In this document: in pieces, positions 8,372 to 17,508 of the stretch | Layout: every line of letters starts with the position of its first letter | Numbering within the stretch: the stretch's first letter is position 1 | Assembly: GCA_963741495.1 (NCBI GenBank) | Contig: CAVUID010000018.1 | Coordinates: 62,001 to 126,000, forward strand | Direction: 5' to 3' | Length of the DNA stretch: 64,000 nt | Source: Sulfurimicrobium sp963741495 | GTDB taxonomy: Bacteria > Pseudomonadota > Gammaproteobacteria > Burkholderiales > Sulfuricellaceae | The notes under the pieces: model-generated | The model's input: only the letters and a program-made list of their open reading frames with translations | Told to the model about the DNA's origin: nothing | The model's database searches: none | Translations under genes and position numbers: made by a program

Positions 8372-8535
8372 GCTGTCACCTCCATGACTTCCATGGCGCA
8401 TTTTCCTATTTCTTGTCGGTGCCCGGCGTCATACGATTCCACACGTGCTTTAGCCCGTAGTGGATCGGAGTCCCCTTGTGGGGCATTCACGGCTGATCGC
8501 ATCCCCGTTGCGCGGGGCTCCTGCTTCCTGTTCAT
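8368..8535 (-). CDS. Small 55-residue gene between metX and metW
   Basis: An open frame for a 55-residue protein starting MNRKQEPRATGMRSAVN and ending MEVMEVTA. Its ATG overlaps the metX stop by 4 nt (ATGA) and its stop overlaps the metW ATG in the same way, so it fits exactly as a translationally coupled gene in metX-x-metW. MetX and MetW are usually adjacent in betaproteobacteria, so the roughly 164 bp are an insertion relative to the norm. The stretch also contains GC-rich hairpins (CCCCG/CGGGG and CCCC/GGGG), so it could instead be a fragment of a structured mobile RNA. I do not recognise the peptide. Confidence 0.45.
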   Translation of the reverse strand: MNRKQEPRATGMRSAVNAPQGDSDPLRAKARVESYDAGHRQEIGKCAMEVMEVTA

Positions 8536-9665
8536 GCCGCCACCTCCGCCGCCGCAACCCTTTCCATATAGGCCCGCACCAGGTTGTGATATTGCGGGTC
8601 TTCCATGAGAAAGGCATCGTGGCCATGTGCGGCGGTGATTTCCGCATAGCTCACGTCCAGATTGTTGTCCAGCAGAGCCTTGACGATCTCGCGCGAGCGG
8701 GCCGGACTGAAACGCCAATCAGTAGAGAAAGAGATGACCAGGAATTTGGAGTGGGCCGCCCGCATGGTTTCGCTCAACGAGGCATGCTGATGATGGTGAG
8801 TGGGGTCGAAGTAATCCAGCGCCTTGGTCATCAGCAGATAGGTGTTGGCGTCAAAACTGTCGGCGAATTTGTCACCCTGATAGCGCAGATAGGACTCGAT
8901 CTCGAACTCAACCTCGTAGCCGAAATTGTAGGCGCCGGAGCGCAGGATACGGCCGAATTTTTCCCCCATCACATCGTCCGACAGGTAGGTGATGTGCCCC
9001 AGCATGCGGGCAATGCGCAAACCGCGACGCGGCACCACGCCATGCGCGTAGAAGTCGCCGCCATGGAAATCCGGGTCGGTCAGGATGGCCTGCCGGGCGA
9101 CATCGTTGAAAGCGATATTCTGTGCCGTGAGGCGGGGGGCGGCGGCGATCACCAGCGCATGGCGCAGGCGGTCGGGATGGTTGATGCTCCATTGCAGCAC
9201 TTGCATGCCGCCCAGACTGCCGCCGACAATCGCGGCAAACTGGCGGATGCCGAGCAGGTCGGCCAGTCGAGTCTGGGTTTCCACCCAGTCTTCCACCGTC
9301 ACTACCGGGAAACTTGCGCCGAACGGCTTGCCGGTCTGGGGGTTGATGCTGGATGGCCCGGTGGAACCATGGCAGCCGCCGAGATTGTTGACGCCGATGA
9401 CGAAGAAACGTTCGGTATCGATCGGCTTGCCCGGGCCGATCATGTTGTCCCACCAGCCCGGGCGCTTGTCGTGCTCAGCGTGGTAGCCCGCCACGTGATG
9501 GTTGCCGGAAAGCGCATGGCAAACCAGGATGGCGTTGGATTTGTCGGTATTGAGCGTGCCGTGGGTTTCATACACCAGTTCGTAGAACGGCAGCGTGGCG
9601 CCACTTTTGAGCGTCAGCGGTGACTCGAAGCGTGCGGTCTGGGGCGTAACGATGAGTTTTGGCAT
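8532..9665 (-). CDS. metX: Homoserine O-acyltransferase MetX
   Basis: A 377-residue alpha/beta-hydrolase enzyme that acylates homoserine in the first committed step of methionine synthesis; in this lineage the donor may be succinyl- or acetyl-CoA. The nucleophile elbow GGSLGGMQ carries the catalytic Ser. HALSGNHHVAG, GGCHGSTGPSS near the acyl-CoA site and the late catalytic His in ITAAHGHDAFL complete the triad region. It lies upstream of the small coupled gene and metW. About 90 bp separate it from ptsI, including a small heptamer-type repeat. Confidence 0.94.
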   Translation of the reverse strand: MPKLIVTPQTARFESPLTLKSGATLPFYELVYETHGTLNTDKSNAILVCHALSGNHHVAGYHAEHDKRPGWWDNMIGPGKPIDTERFFVIGVNNLGGCHGSTGPSSINPQTGKPFGASFPVVTVEDWVETQTRLADLLGIRQFAAIVGGSLGGMQVLQWSINHPDRLRHALVIAAAPRLTAQNIAFNDVARQAILTDPDFHGGDFYAHGVVPRRGLRIARMLGHITYLSDDVMGEKFGRILRSGAYNFGYEVEFEIESYLRYQGDKFADSFDANTYLLMTKALDYFDPTHHHQHASLSETMRAAHSKFLVISFSTDWRFSPARSREIVKALLDNNLDVSYAEITAAHGHDAFLMEDPQYHNLVRAYMERVAAAEVAA

Positions 9666-9710
9666 ATCCGGGCGATTATCGTGAATTTTTGCAGGGGCTG
9701 CAAATGTTAG

Positions 9711-9764
9711 CTATCAGCAGTCAGGTGGCCTGTTTGGCTGGAAGCTGATGGCTGACCGCTAAGA
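9711..9764 (-). repeat. Heptamer-type inverted repeat at the ptsI 3' end
   Basis: CTATCAG and CAGTCAG (9711-9724) face GCTGATG, GCTGACC and GCTAAGA (9744-9764). The last unit contains the ptsI stop codon. The units resemble those of the larger array at the other end of ptsI. Confidence 0.55.
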
Positions 9765-11486
9765 ATTCAGGCGCGCCAGGTATGCCTGCATTCTTTCCGG
9801 CTCTTCGGTTTTCAGCATACGGTTCACTTGCGAAGATAATTCCGGCACGTTGGTGCGCAGAATCTGCTGTTTTACCCTGAGCAGATGTGCCGGGTGCATG
9901 GAGAACTGGCGCAGGCCGAGGCCCAGCAGCAGGCGGCTCATCCTGACATCGCCCGCCATCTCGCCGCATACCGAAACCGGAATGCCGGCCTTGTCGGCAC
10001 ACTTGATGGTATAGGACACCAGTTGCAGCACGGCGGGATGAAGTGGATCGTAAAGGTGCGCCACGCTGTCGTCGGTACGGTCGATGGCCAGGGTGTACTG
10101 GATCAGATCGTTGGTGCCGATGGAGAGAAAATCCAGGTGCTTGGCAAAAACATGGGCCGCCAGCGCAGCAGCAGGGATTTCGATCATGCCGCCAACAGGG
10201 AGATTTTCGTCGAAGGGAATGTTCTCTTCCATCAGGCTCTGCTTGGCGTGGGCGATCAGATGAAAGGTCTGGTTCAGTTCAGTCAGCGACGACAACATGG
10301 GAATCAGCAACTTGATCCTGCCGTAATTCGAGGCGCGCAGAATGGCGCGCAACTGGGCGTGAAACAGCTGCGGCTCGGCCAGGCACAGGCGGATGGCGCG
10401 CAGCCCAAGTGCCGGGTTGGCGCTGATGTTTTCCGCGCCGAACATCTGTTTGTCCGCACCCAGATCGAGGGTGCGGATGGTCACCGGGAGACCGTGCATT
10501 TCTTCTGCCACGCGGCGGTAGGCCAGAAACTGTTCTTCCTCGCCCGGCAGGTCGCGCCGGTTGAGAAACAGGAATTCGCTGCGGTACAGGCCGATGCCGG
10601 TGGCGCCGTTGGCCTTTACGTCGCCGATGTCATCCGGCAATTCGATGTTGGCGTGCAGTTCAACTTCTGTGCCATCCAGCGTCGTGGCACGTGTCAACTT
10701 GAGACGTTTGAGTTTCTGCTTTTCCAGCTCCCATTGGCTTTGGCGCAACTTGTATTCGGCCAGCACCGTCTTGTCCGGGTTGATGATGACGACACCCTGG
10801 CTGCCATCGACAATGATCAGTTCGCGCTCGCGAATCAGGCTGCGTGCATGGTGCAGCGCCACGATGGACGGGATATTGAGGCTGCGGGCGAGAATCGCGG
10901 TATGGGAAGTGGTGCCGCCGACATCCGTGACAAAGGCGGCAAACTGGTGCTGTTTGAACAGCATCATGTCGGAAGGGGAAAGGTCGTGCGCTACCAGGAT
11001 GCCGGTCTGATCCGGGCTGGCGAGGCCGGGCGTGTGCAGGGTGGCGTGGCCGAGCAGGGATTTCAGCACCCTTTCCACCACCTGCACTACATCCGCCTTG
11101 CGCTCGCGCAGGTAATCGTCCTCGATCTGGTCGAACTGCGCCAGCAAGGTGTCCATCTGCTGCTTCAGCGCCCATTCGGCATTGACGCGCTGGGTTTCAA
11201 TACTTTCCTTGGGGGCGGTCGAAAGCGTTGGGTCGCTCAGGATCAGAATGTGCAGATCGAGAAAAGCATCGAACTCCGCCGGCGCATTGGCGGGAATGTC
11301 GTTGCGCAGGCCCTGAAGTTCCCGCAACGTGCTCTGGATTGCAGCATCGAAACGCGCGATTTCATCCGGTATCTGCGCTTTGAGCAGCGCATACTGGGGA
11401 ACGTCGAGCCCGACATGCGAGACAAGATGGGCATGGCCGATGGCGATGCCGCCGGAAACGGCGACGCCATGCATGGTGAAGCTCAT
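9759..11486 (-). CDS. ptsI: Phosphoenolpyruvate-protein phosphotransferase (enzyme I)
   Basis: Enzyme I takes phosphate from PEP onto a histidine and passes it to HPr. 575 residues. The phosphohistidine site is in GGTTSHTAILARSLNIPSI, the PEP-binding barrel shows LGLRAIRLCL and SIGTNDLIQYTLAIDR, and the active Cys is in VSVCGEMAGD. I start at ATG 11486 (MSFTMHGVAVSGGIAIG); an in-frame upstream extension translates a 7-bp repeat array and is not credible. It lies with ptsH and an EIIA gene and no sugar permease, the arrangement of regulatory PTS systems in betaproteobacteria. Confidence 0.95.
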   Translation of the reverse strand: MSFTMHGVAVSGGIAIGHAHLVSHVGLDVPQYALLKAQIPDEIARFDAAIQSTLRELQGLRNDIPANAPAEFDAFLDLHILILSDPTLSTAPKESIETQRVNAEWALKQQMDTLLAQFDQIEDDYLRERKADVVQVVERVLKSLLGHATLHTPGLASPDQTGILVAHDLSPSDMMLFKQHQFAAFVTDVGGTTSHTAILARSLNIPSIVALHHARSLIRERELIIVDGSQGVVIINPDKTVLAEYKLRQSQWELEKQKLKRLKLTRATTLDGTEVELHANIELPDDIGDVKANGATGIGLYRSEFLFLNRRDLPGEEEQFLAYRRVAEEMHGLPVTIRTLDLGADKQMFGAENISANPALGLRAIRLCLAEPQLFHAQLRAILRASNYGRIKLLIPMLSSLTELNQTFHLIAHAKQSLMEENIPFDENLPVGGMIEIPAAALAAHVFAKHLDFLSIGTNDLIQYTLAIDRTDDSVAHLYDPLHPAVLQLVSYTIKCADKAGIPVSVCGEMAGDVRMSRLLLGLGLRQFSMHPAHLLRVKQQILRTNVPELSSQVNRMLKTEEPERMQAYLARLNS

Positions 11487-11496
11487 GCAACCCCCG

Positions 11497-11573
11497 GGTG
11501 AGGGGTGAGAGCAGGAAGCTGATAGCTGATAGCTGCCGGCTGAATGCTGAATGCTGAATGCTGATAGCGAGCC
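11497..11573 (+). repeat. Array of eleven in-phase 7-bp units filling the ptsH-ptsI gap
   Basis: Read on the plus strand the units are GGTGAGG, GGTGAGA, GCAGGAA, GCTGATA x2, GCTGCCG, GCTGAAT x3, GCTGATA and GCGAGCC, strictly 7 bp apart with no gaps. They occupy almost all of the space between the ptsH stop and the ptsI start. The pattern resembles the short tandemly repeated heptanucleotide (STRR) sequences described in cyanobacteria, but the unit sequence differs. Confidence 0.9.
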
Positions 11574-11574
11574 C

Positions 11575-11844
11575 TCATTCACCTTCCCCGAATTTGTCGT
11601 TGATCAGGTCGACAAGCGCTTTCATTGCCTGCTCCTCATCCTCGCCCTCGGTTTCAATGCCGATGGTCGTGCCCCTGGCTGCTGCCAGCATCATCACGCC
11701 CATGATGCTTTTGGCGTTGATGCGCCTGTCGTTGCGGCTGAGCCAGACCTGGCACTTGTGCTGGCTGGCTGTCTGGGTGATCTTGGCCGAGGCACGCGCA
11801 TGCAGCCCCAGCTTGTTGGTGATTTCAATGTCACGTTGCAACAT
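11575..11844 (-). CDS. ptsH: Phosphocarrier protein HPr
   Basis: An 89-residue HPr. The phosphoacceptor His is in NKLGLHARASAKI and the regulatory serine region is INAKSIMGVMMLAA. It relays phosphate from enzyme I to EIIA. The start ATG 11844 gives standard length and lies 14 nt inside the end of the EIIA gene, so translation is probably coupled. The heptamer array follows its stop. Confidence 0.95.
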   Translation of the reverse strand: MLQRDIEITNKLGLHARASAKITQTASQHKCQVWLSRNDRRINAKSIMGVMMLAAARGTTIGIETEGEDEEQAMKALVDLINDKFGEGE

Positions 11845-12239
11845 GACAGGCTTCCATGGTGGTGTGAATGATGCCGTCGTGGCCACCGGAAAGCGCTTTT
11901 TCCACCACGGTGGCTAGCGGTTCGTCGCGGTAGGTGAGCGCCCGCACCAGCATCGGCAGATTGACCCCGGCGATGCCTTCAACTCGTCCCGGGCTCCAGC
12001 AGGCGGCAGGTGATATTGGTGGGGGTGGCGCCGTAGATGTCGGACAGAATCAGCACGCCATCGCCCTGGTCGAGCTGGCGCAGCATTTCCCTGGCCTGGG
12101 GCAGGATCGCACCGGGATCGTCGTGGATGGTGACACCGAGTTGTTGCAGGTTCAGCGGACGACTGCCCATGACATGGCTGGCGCAGTGGATCAGGCTTTC
12201 GCCCAGAGCGCCGTGGGCAACGATAAGAATACCAATCAT
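11831..12239 (-). CDS. PTS EIIA component, mannose/fructose type (one frame change)
   Basis: A 135-residue EIIA of the mannose superfamily: MIGILIVAHGALGESLI carries the phosphorylatable His, and LILSDIYGATPTNI is the conserved second motif. The frame breaks after RLLEPG; removing one extra base at about 11987 yields VEGIAGVNLPMLVRAL, exactly the family's continuation, and a normal C-terminus ending EACHVAT. No EIIB, EIIC or EIID is present, so it probably works as a regulatory phosphate sensor with HPr and enzyme I rather than in sugar import. Confidence 0.85.
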
Positions 12240-12293
12240 CGAAATTCCTTGGCTTTCGCCATCACTTCGGAAAAAAGCGGCATTTTACTCCGC

Positions 12294-13387
12294 TCAAAAC
12301 GATTCGTGGAGTTTCAATCCGGTCTCGAGAAATGTGATGCGTTTTTTTATGGCAGGTGTCAGGTAAATCTCGCCCTGATCGTCAATCAACATGGCCTGAT
12401 CCACCTTCATTTTCTTCAGCTCGTCGCGCCAGCCCTGTTTGCCTACAATAAATGCCGGCTTGGAGGCGACATCCGACAGTACGCCGGCGTTTTTGCCGGG
12501 CGGAATCAGCACGGTAACCGCCTGCGTGCCCTGGGCAGGCCGACCATTGCGCGGGTCGATGATGTGGCAGTAGCGTTTGCCTTCAAGCTCGAAGTAGCGC
12601 TGATAATCTCCGGAAGTGCCGACCGCCTCGCCATCCGCAGTTCCAGCGTGGCAATGGCGCCAGGTTTGCGCGGATGCTGGATGCCGACCTGCCACGAGCG
12701 TTTGCCATGTTTGCCCAGCGCAATGATATTGCCGCCGATGTTGATCAGGGCATTTTTTACCCCTTGCGAGCGCAGGTAATCCGCAGCCACGTCAAGCGCA
12801 TAGCCCTTGGCGTAACCGCCCAGGTCCACGCGCACCGCCGGATTGGTGCTGTGGAACTCGATGCCCTCGATGACAATATCGGCCATTTTCGGGTTGGCCA
12901 GCAGCAGTTTTTCGATTTCAGCCGGATCGGGCTGCACCGGTTTGAATTCATCGCCATGAAAACCCCACAGCCGGACCAGATTGCCGATGGCGGGGTTGAA
13001 CAGGCCGCCGGATTCTTCGGATAGCCGGGTGGCATCCTTCAGCAGGGGAATCATGCCGGGCAGAATTGCGGCTCTGGCAGGCGCATTAAGGAAAATTTCG
13101 TTCATCCGGCTCAAGGTGCCGGGTTTCCAGGCATGAAGAAATTCGTGCATCTGGTCGAAATCGGTCAGTACCTGCCCGGCAAGCTGTTTGGCGCGCGCCT
13201 CGTCCTCGCCGTAAATGCTTATTTCCACCAGGGTGCCGAAGACATAGCTCTGTTGCTGGTAGAGGGGTTCCTTGCCGCAGCCGGACAGGCCAAACAGTAT
13301 CGATGCAAACACCAGCCAGGTGGTGAAATGTGAAATGTGAAATGTGAAGGGAAAGAACCTCTCCTGGTTTGACGTTTCACTTTTCAC
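12294..13387 (-). CDS. apbE: FAD:protein FMN transferase, lipoprotein (one frame change)
   Basis: ApbE covalently attaches FMN to Thr/Ser of target flavoproteins such as NqrB/C or RnfG-type subunits, on the periplasmic face. A hydrophobic segment ends in the lipobox LSGC near residue 37. Conserved motifs are LFNPAIGNLVRLWGF, VDLGGYAKGYALD, NALINIGGNI and HIIDPRNGRP. The frame is lost at about 12636, where a single missing base turns LRDGEAVGTSGDY into another frame; the 3' part is intact. The N-terminal residues ahead of the hydrophobic core, including the GTG start, are encoded by a 7-bp repeat array, so the original start may have been altered. Confidence 0.85.
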
Positions 13388-13402
13388 TTTTCACCCTTCA
13401 CC
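13322..13402 (+). repeat. Heptamer-unit inverted repeat spanning the gshB-apbE junction
   Basis: GAAATGT is repeated three times in 13324-13344, followed by GAAG. From 13373 to 13402 the opposite orientation appears (TTTCACT and TTTCACC types). On the minus strand the array supplies the last codons and stop of gshB, the GTG start of apbE and about 20 of its first residues. Confidence 0.85.
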
Positions 13403-14334
13403 TGTTTCTCCAGCGCATCCACAAACATGCCTGCCACGTTGAAGCCACTTTGTGCGGTAATTTCCTGAAACCCGGTCGGGCTGGTGACGTTGATCTCGGT
13501 CAGGTAGTCACCGATCACGTCTAGACCAACCAGAAACAACCCCAGTTCGCGCAGCTTCGGTCCCAGCGTATCGGCGATTTTCCAGTCGTTCTCGGAGAGT
13601 GGTTGAGCCACGCCTTTGCCGCCGACGGCCAGGTTGCCGCGTGTTTCGCCGCTCTTCGGGATGCGAGCCAGGGCATAGGGCACCGGCACACCGTCAATCA
13701 GCAGGATGCGCTTGTCGCCCTGCGCGATCTCGGGAATATAGCGCTGCGCCATGACCGTGCGGCTGCCCAGTTGCGTCATGGTTTCCAGGATGACGTTGAG
13801 ATTGGGGTCGTCCTGCCTGACACGGAAAATGCTGCTGCCGCCCATGGCGTCGAGCGGCTTGAGAATGATGTCGCCGTGCTTGCCGATAAAGTCGCGGATC
13901 AGATCTTGCTGCCGCGTCACCAGGGTGGGCGGCATGAACTGCGGAAATTTTGCCGTCGACAGCTTCTCGTTGAAATCGCGCACGGCCTCGGGGCGGTTGA
14001 GAATGCGCGCGCCCTGCGCCTCGGCCAGTTCCAGCAGGTAGGTGCTGTAGATGTACTCCATGTCGAAAGGCGGGTCCTTGCGCATCAGGGTGACATCGAA
14101 ATCCGTCAGGGCGTGCCAGGAAGGCTCTTCCAGCGTGTGCCACTTCAGGTCTTCGTCCACCAGATCGAGCTTGCGCGCATGAGCCTTGACCCTGCCCTCG
14201 TCCAGAATCAGCTCGTGCTGCTCCATGACATAAAGGGCATGGCCGCGCGCATGGGCTTCGCGCATCATGGCGTAAGTGGAGTCCTTGTAGGTTTTCAGGG
14301 ACTCAAGCGGGTCGAGAATGATCGCGAGTTTCAA
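13384..14334 (-). CDS. gshB: Glutathione synthetase
   Basis: GshB, 316 residues, an ATP-grasp ligase that joins gamma-glutamylcysteine and glycine. It shows the N-terminal MKLAIILDPLESLKTYKDS, the metal/ATP elements DIILKPLDAMGGSSIFR and RILLIDGVPVPYALARIP, and the C-terminal GLDVIGDYLTEINVTSPTG. The final residues VKGEK and the stop lie in the 7-bp repeat array shared with apbE. It is divergent from the GGDEF-EAL gene, with a 160-bp gap in which I see nothing recognisable. Confidence 0.95.
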   Translation of the reverse strand: MKLAIILDPLESLKTYKDSTYAMMREAHARGHALYVMEQHELILDEGRVKAHARKLDLVDEDLKWHTLEEPSWHALTDFDVTLMRKDPPFDMEYIYSTYLLELAEAQGARILNRPEAVRDFNEKLSTAKFPQFMPPTLVTRQQDLIRDFIGKHGDIILKPLDAMGGSSIFRVRQDDPNLNVILETMTQLGSRTVMAQRYIPEIAQGDKRILLIDGVPVPYALARIPKSGETRGNLAVGGKGVAQPLSENDWKIADTLGPKLRELGLFLVGLDVIGDYLTEINVTSPTGFQEITAQSGFNVAGMFVDALEKQVKGEK

Positions 14335-14494
14335 TTTACCTATCCAGCCGGCGGGTTGTGCGGCTGAATATCATAACCTTTTTGCAGCAAACGGGTGTCG
14401 ATCCCGGTGGTGGGTTGTGATATATGATAGTTGCTGTAATAATCGCCTGATCATAAGCAGGATTTTTAGCAATGGTGCACGGTATTTAGGACCT

Positions 14495-17492
14495 ATGTCT
14501 CAATCAGAGGGCCAACTCCAAAAACAAAACCAGACATATGGTGCTTCTGAAGCCAGTTTGCCGAAGATCCATCTGAAGCGCTGGCCATTTGCACTGGTTC
14601 TTGTCTGGACCATCGCGATCGCAGCATCCCTGTACTGGAACTATCGCCAGACCCATATCCTTTTGCTGGAGCAGGCGCACAGCGAGTTGCGCGCCAATTT
14701 CTTCAAGGATCTGACATTCAGGCAATGGGCCACCAGGCATGGCGGCGTATACGTTCCCGTCACCCGGGAAACCCAGCCCGATCCCTTTGTGGCCTATCTT
14801 CCGGAGCGGGATATCGTCACCCCGTCGGGGCGTGTCCTGACGCTGATCAACCCCGCCCTGATGGTGCGCCAGTTCAACGAAATGGCGCAGCAGAGTTACG
14901 GCGCCATCAGCCACATCAGCAGTTTGCGCCCGATCAACCCCGTCAATCAGCCTGACCCGTGGGAAGACGCAAGCGTTGAAGACACTCGCGGGCGGCGCGG
15001 AAGAGGTTACCGAAATTTCGCCCATCAACGGCGCCCCATACCTGCGCCTGATTCGCCCGATGGTCATGGCCGAGGCCTGCCTGGATTGCCACAAGCAACA
15101 GGGCTACCGGGCAGGGGAACAGGGTGGCGGCGTCAGCGTATCGGTACCCTTGGCGCCGCTTGAGGCGGCGGAAAAGGAACGTATGGTCTCGGTGGGCCTG
15201 GGGCACGGCATTCTCTGGCTGCTGGGGCTGTCCGGCATCGGCTTCGGCGCGCGTCAGCTTGGCCGGCGCATCACCGAAAGAGAGTCGGTTTATTTTGCTT
15301 TGCAGGAAAGCGAAGATCGTTCCCGTTCCATCCTCTCCACCTCGCTCGATGCCATTATCACCATTGACGGGGAAGAGCGGATTACCGGCTGGAACCAGCA
15401 GGCGGAAACCATTTTCGGCTGGAGTGCCGAGGAAGTCATGGGCGAGCCGCTCTCCGGAAAAATCATCCCGTCCCGGCAGCGCGAGGCTCATCTGCAAGGC
15501 ATCAAGCGGCTGCTGGAATCCGGCCAGGGAAGCATCATCAACCGGCGCATTGAAGTCACTGGCTTGCGCAGAAACGGCGAGGAATTTCCGCTCGAGCTGC
15601 AATCGCCTTTTTTGTCACCGAGGGCAAGCCAGCCTTCAGCGCCTTCCTGCGCGACATCAGCGAAAGCAAGCGCAACGAGGAAAAAATCCAGCGTGATTTT
15701 CATTTGCAACAGGCGCTGGCCGCCGTGCTGGAAATCTGCCGTCCGGCCAATTCCTTTCAAGGAGCGACTGGAGAATGCCCTGAGTTCCATCCTGGCAACA
15801 CCCTGGCTGGCTTTGCGCGATGCCGGTGCGATTTTTCTGGTTGCCGAGGATGGCGACACCTTGCTGATGGCGGTTCAGCAAGGCATTGCCGAACCCATTG
15901 TGCAGCAGTGTGCCAGTGTCCCGTTTGGTGAATGCATGTGCGGTTTGGCCGCAAAGGAGAAAGCGCCGATATTCGCTTCCGAAGTGGATGAACGTCACAC
16001 TCGCTCTTTCCCCGGCATGCAAGCCCATGGCCATTATTGTCTTCCCATTCTGTCGGGTGAAAAACTGCTCGGCGTGCTGAACCTGTACCTGGAAGAGGGG
16101 CATCTGAAAAACGAGGCGGAACTTCATTTCCTCTCGGCAGTCGCCCATGTTCTGGGCGGCATGATTCAGCGCCACCACGCGGAAGAGCAATTACAACATT
16201 CCGCCTATTACGATGCCCTGACCGGGATGCCGAACCGGGCCTTGCTGCTGGAGCGCCTTGATCGCTGCCTCAAGCGGGCGGCCAGGCACAGCGAGTTTCG
16301 CTATGCAGTGCTGTTTCTCGATCTTGACCGTTTCAAAAACATTAACGACAGCCTCGGGCATACCAGCGGCGACCAGGTGCTGGTTACAGTCGCAGCGAGG
16401 CTGCAGCAATGCATCCGTCCCGGCGACACGGTGGCGCGGCTGGGCGGCGACGAGTTTGCTATCCTGCTCGACGATATTGTCGACATTCTGGATGCCTCCC
16501 AGGTAGCGGAGCGCATCCATTCCGCGATGCTCCAGCCGTTCGAATTTTCCGGCCAAGAGGCGTTCATCTCCACCAGCATTGGCATCACGCTTGGCAACCC
16601 GGTATATAAAACGCCGGAGGATTTGCTGCGCGATGCGGATACCGCTATGTACCGGGCCAAGGAGCAGGGGGCAGCCAGGACCGCCATTTTCGACGAACAG
16701 ATGCATGCCCATGTGGTTGCCCTGGTCACAATGGAAACCGAGCTAAGGCGGGCCGTGGCGCGTCAGGAGTTGCGCGTGCACTATCAGCCTATCGTTTCTG
16801 CCACAAGTGGGGAAACGATCGGTTTCGAAGCGCTGGTGCGCTGGCTGCATCCGGAGCGCGGCATGATTTCGCCAGCCGAATTCATCCCGGTCGCGGAAGA
16901 AAACGGCCTGATCGGCAGTATCGGCCGCTGGGTGTTGCAGGAAGCCTGCCGCGAAGCGCAGGCTTGGAGTTCCAGATTCCCGCACCGGGATGGCTTGTTT
17001 GTCAGCGTCAATCTTTCGGCTAAGCAGTTTTTGCAAGCCAACATTAGCGAAGAAATTCTGCAAACTCTGCAGGAAAGTGGCCTGGACCCGCATCGCCTGC
17101 ATCTGGAAATCACCGAAAGCGCCTTGCTGGACAATCCGGAAACCAGCAACCAGGTTCTCGTTGAACTCAGGGCCCGCGGCATTCACCTTTACCTGGATGA
17201 TTTCGGTACTGGCTACTCCTCTTTGAGTTATCTCCACAGTTTCCCCTTCGATGCGCTGAAAATTGACCGTTCCTTCGTTTGCATGCTGGGGAAAGGGAGC
17301 AAGCACGTCGGCATGGTCAGCGCCATTGTCGCCATTGCCCGCAGCTTTGGCATGGACGTCATTGCGGAAGGCGTGGAAACCCAAGAGCAGCTTGAACAGT
17401 TACAGGAACTGGGGTGCCACAACATACAAGGTTATTATTTCTCGCGGCCGCTGCCCGTCGAGGGTGTAACGGAGTGGCTGGCCAAGGGGTAG
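14495..17492 (+). CDS. Haem c-sensor GGDEF-EAL protein (three frame changes)
   Basis: A membrane-bound cyclic-di-GMP enzyme of about 998 residues. Order: transmembrane helix at about 30-48; periplasmic Tll0287-like (DUF3365) sensor with GGVYVPVT and a c-type haem motif CLDCH near residue 194; second helix; PAS; GAF; diguanylate cyclase with intact RLGGDEF; phosphodiesterase with EALVRWL and DDFGTGYSSL. Both catalytic signatures are complete, so either activity is possible. The frame changes at about 14966 (extra base), and a compensating pair lies at about 15600 (missing) and 15761 (extra); the correct frame between them reads FSAFLRDISESKRNEEKIQ, a typical PAS end. Start is ATG 14495. Confidence 0.85.
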
Positions 17493-17508
17493 CCAAGCCA
17501 TGGTGTAC

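Noticed and set aside
8460..9623. A 387-codon plus-strand frame opposite metX
   Set aside because: MetX on the other strand is intact with all motifs; the plus-strand peptide has no recognisable fold and is a shadow.
11497..11573. CRISPR-like array
   Set aside because: Units are 7 bp with no spacers and no cas genes are present.
9759..12239. A sugar-uptake phosphotransferase operon
   Set aside because: Only enzyme I, HPr and one EIIA are present; no EIIB, EIIC or EIID, so a regulatory PTS is the better reading.
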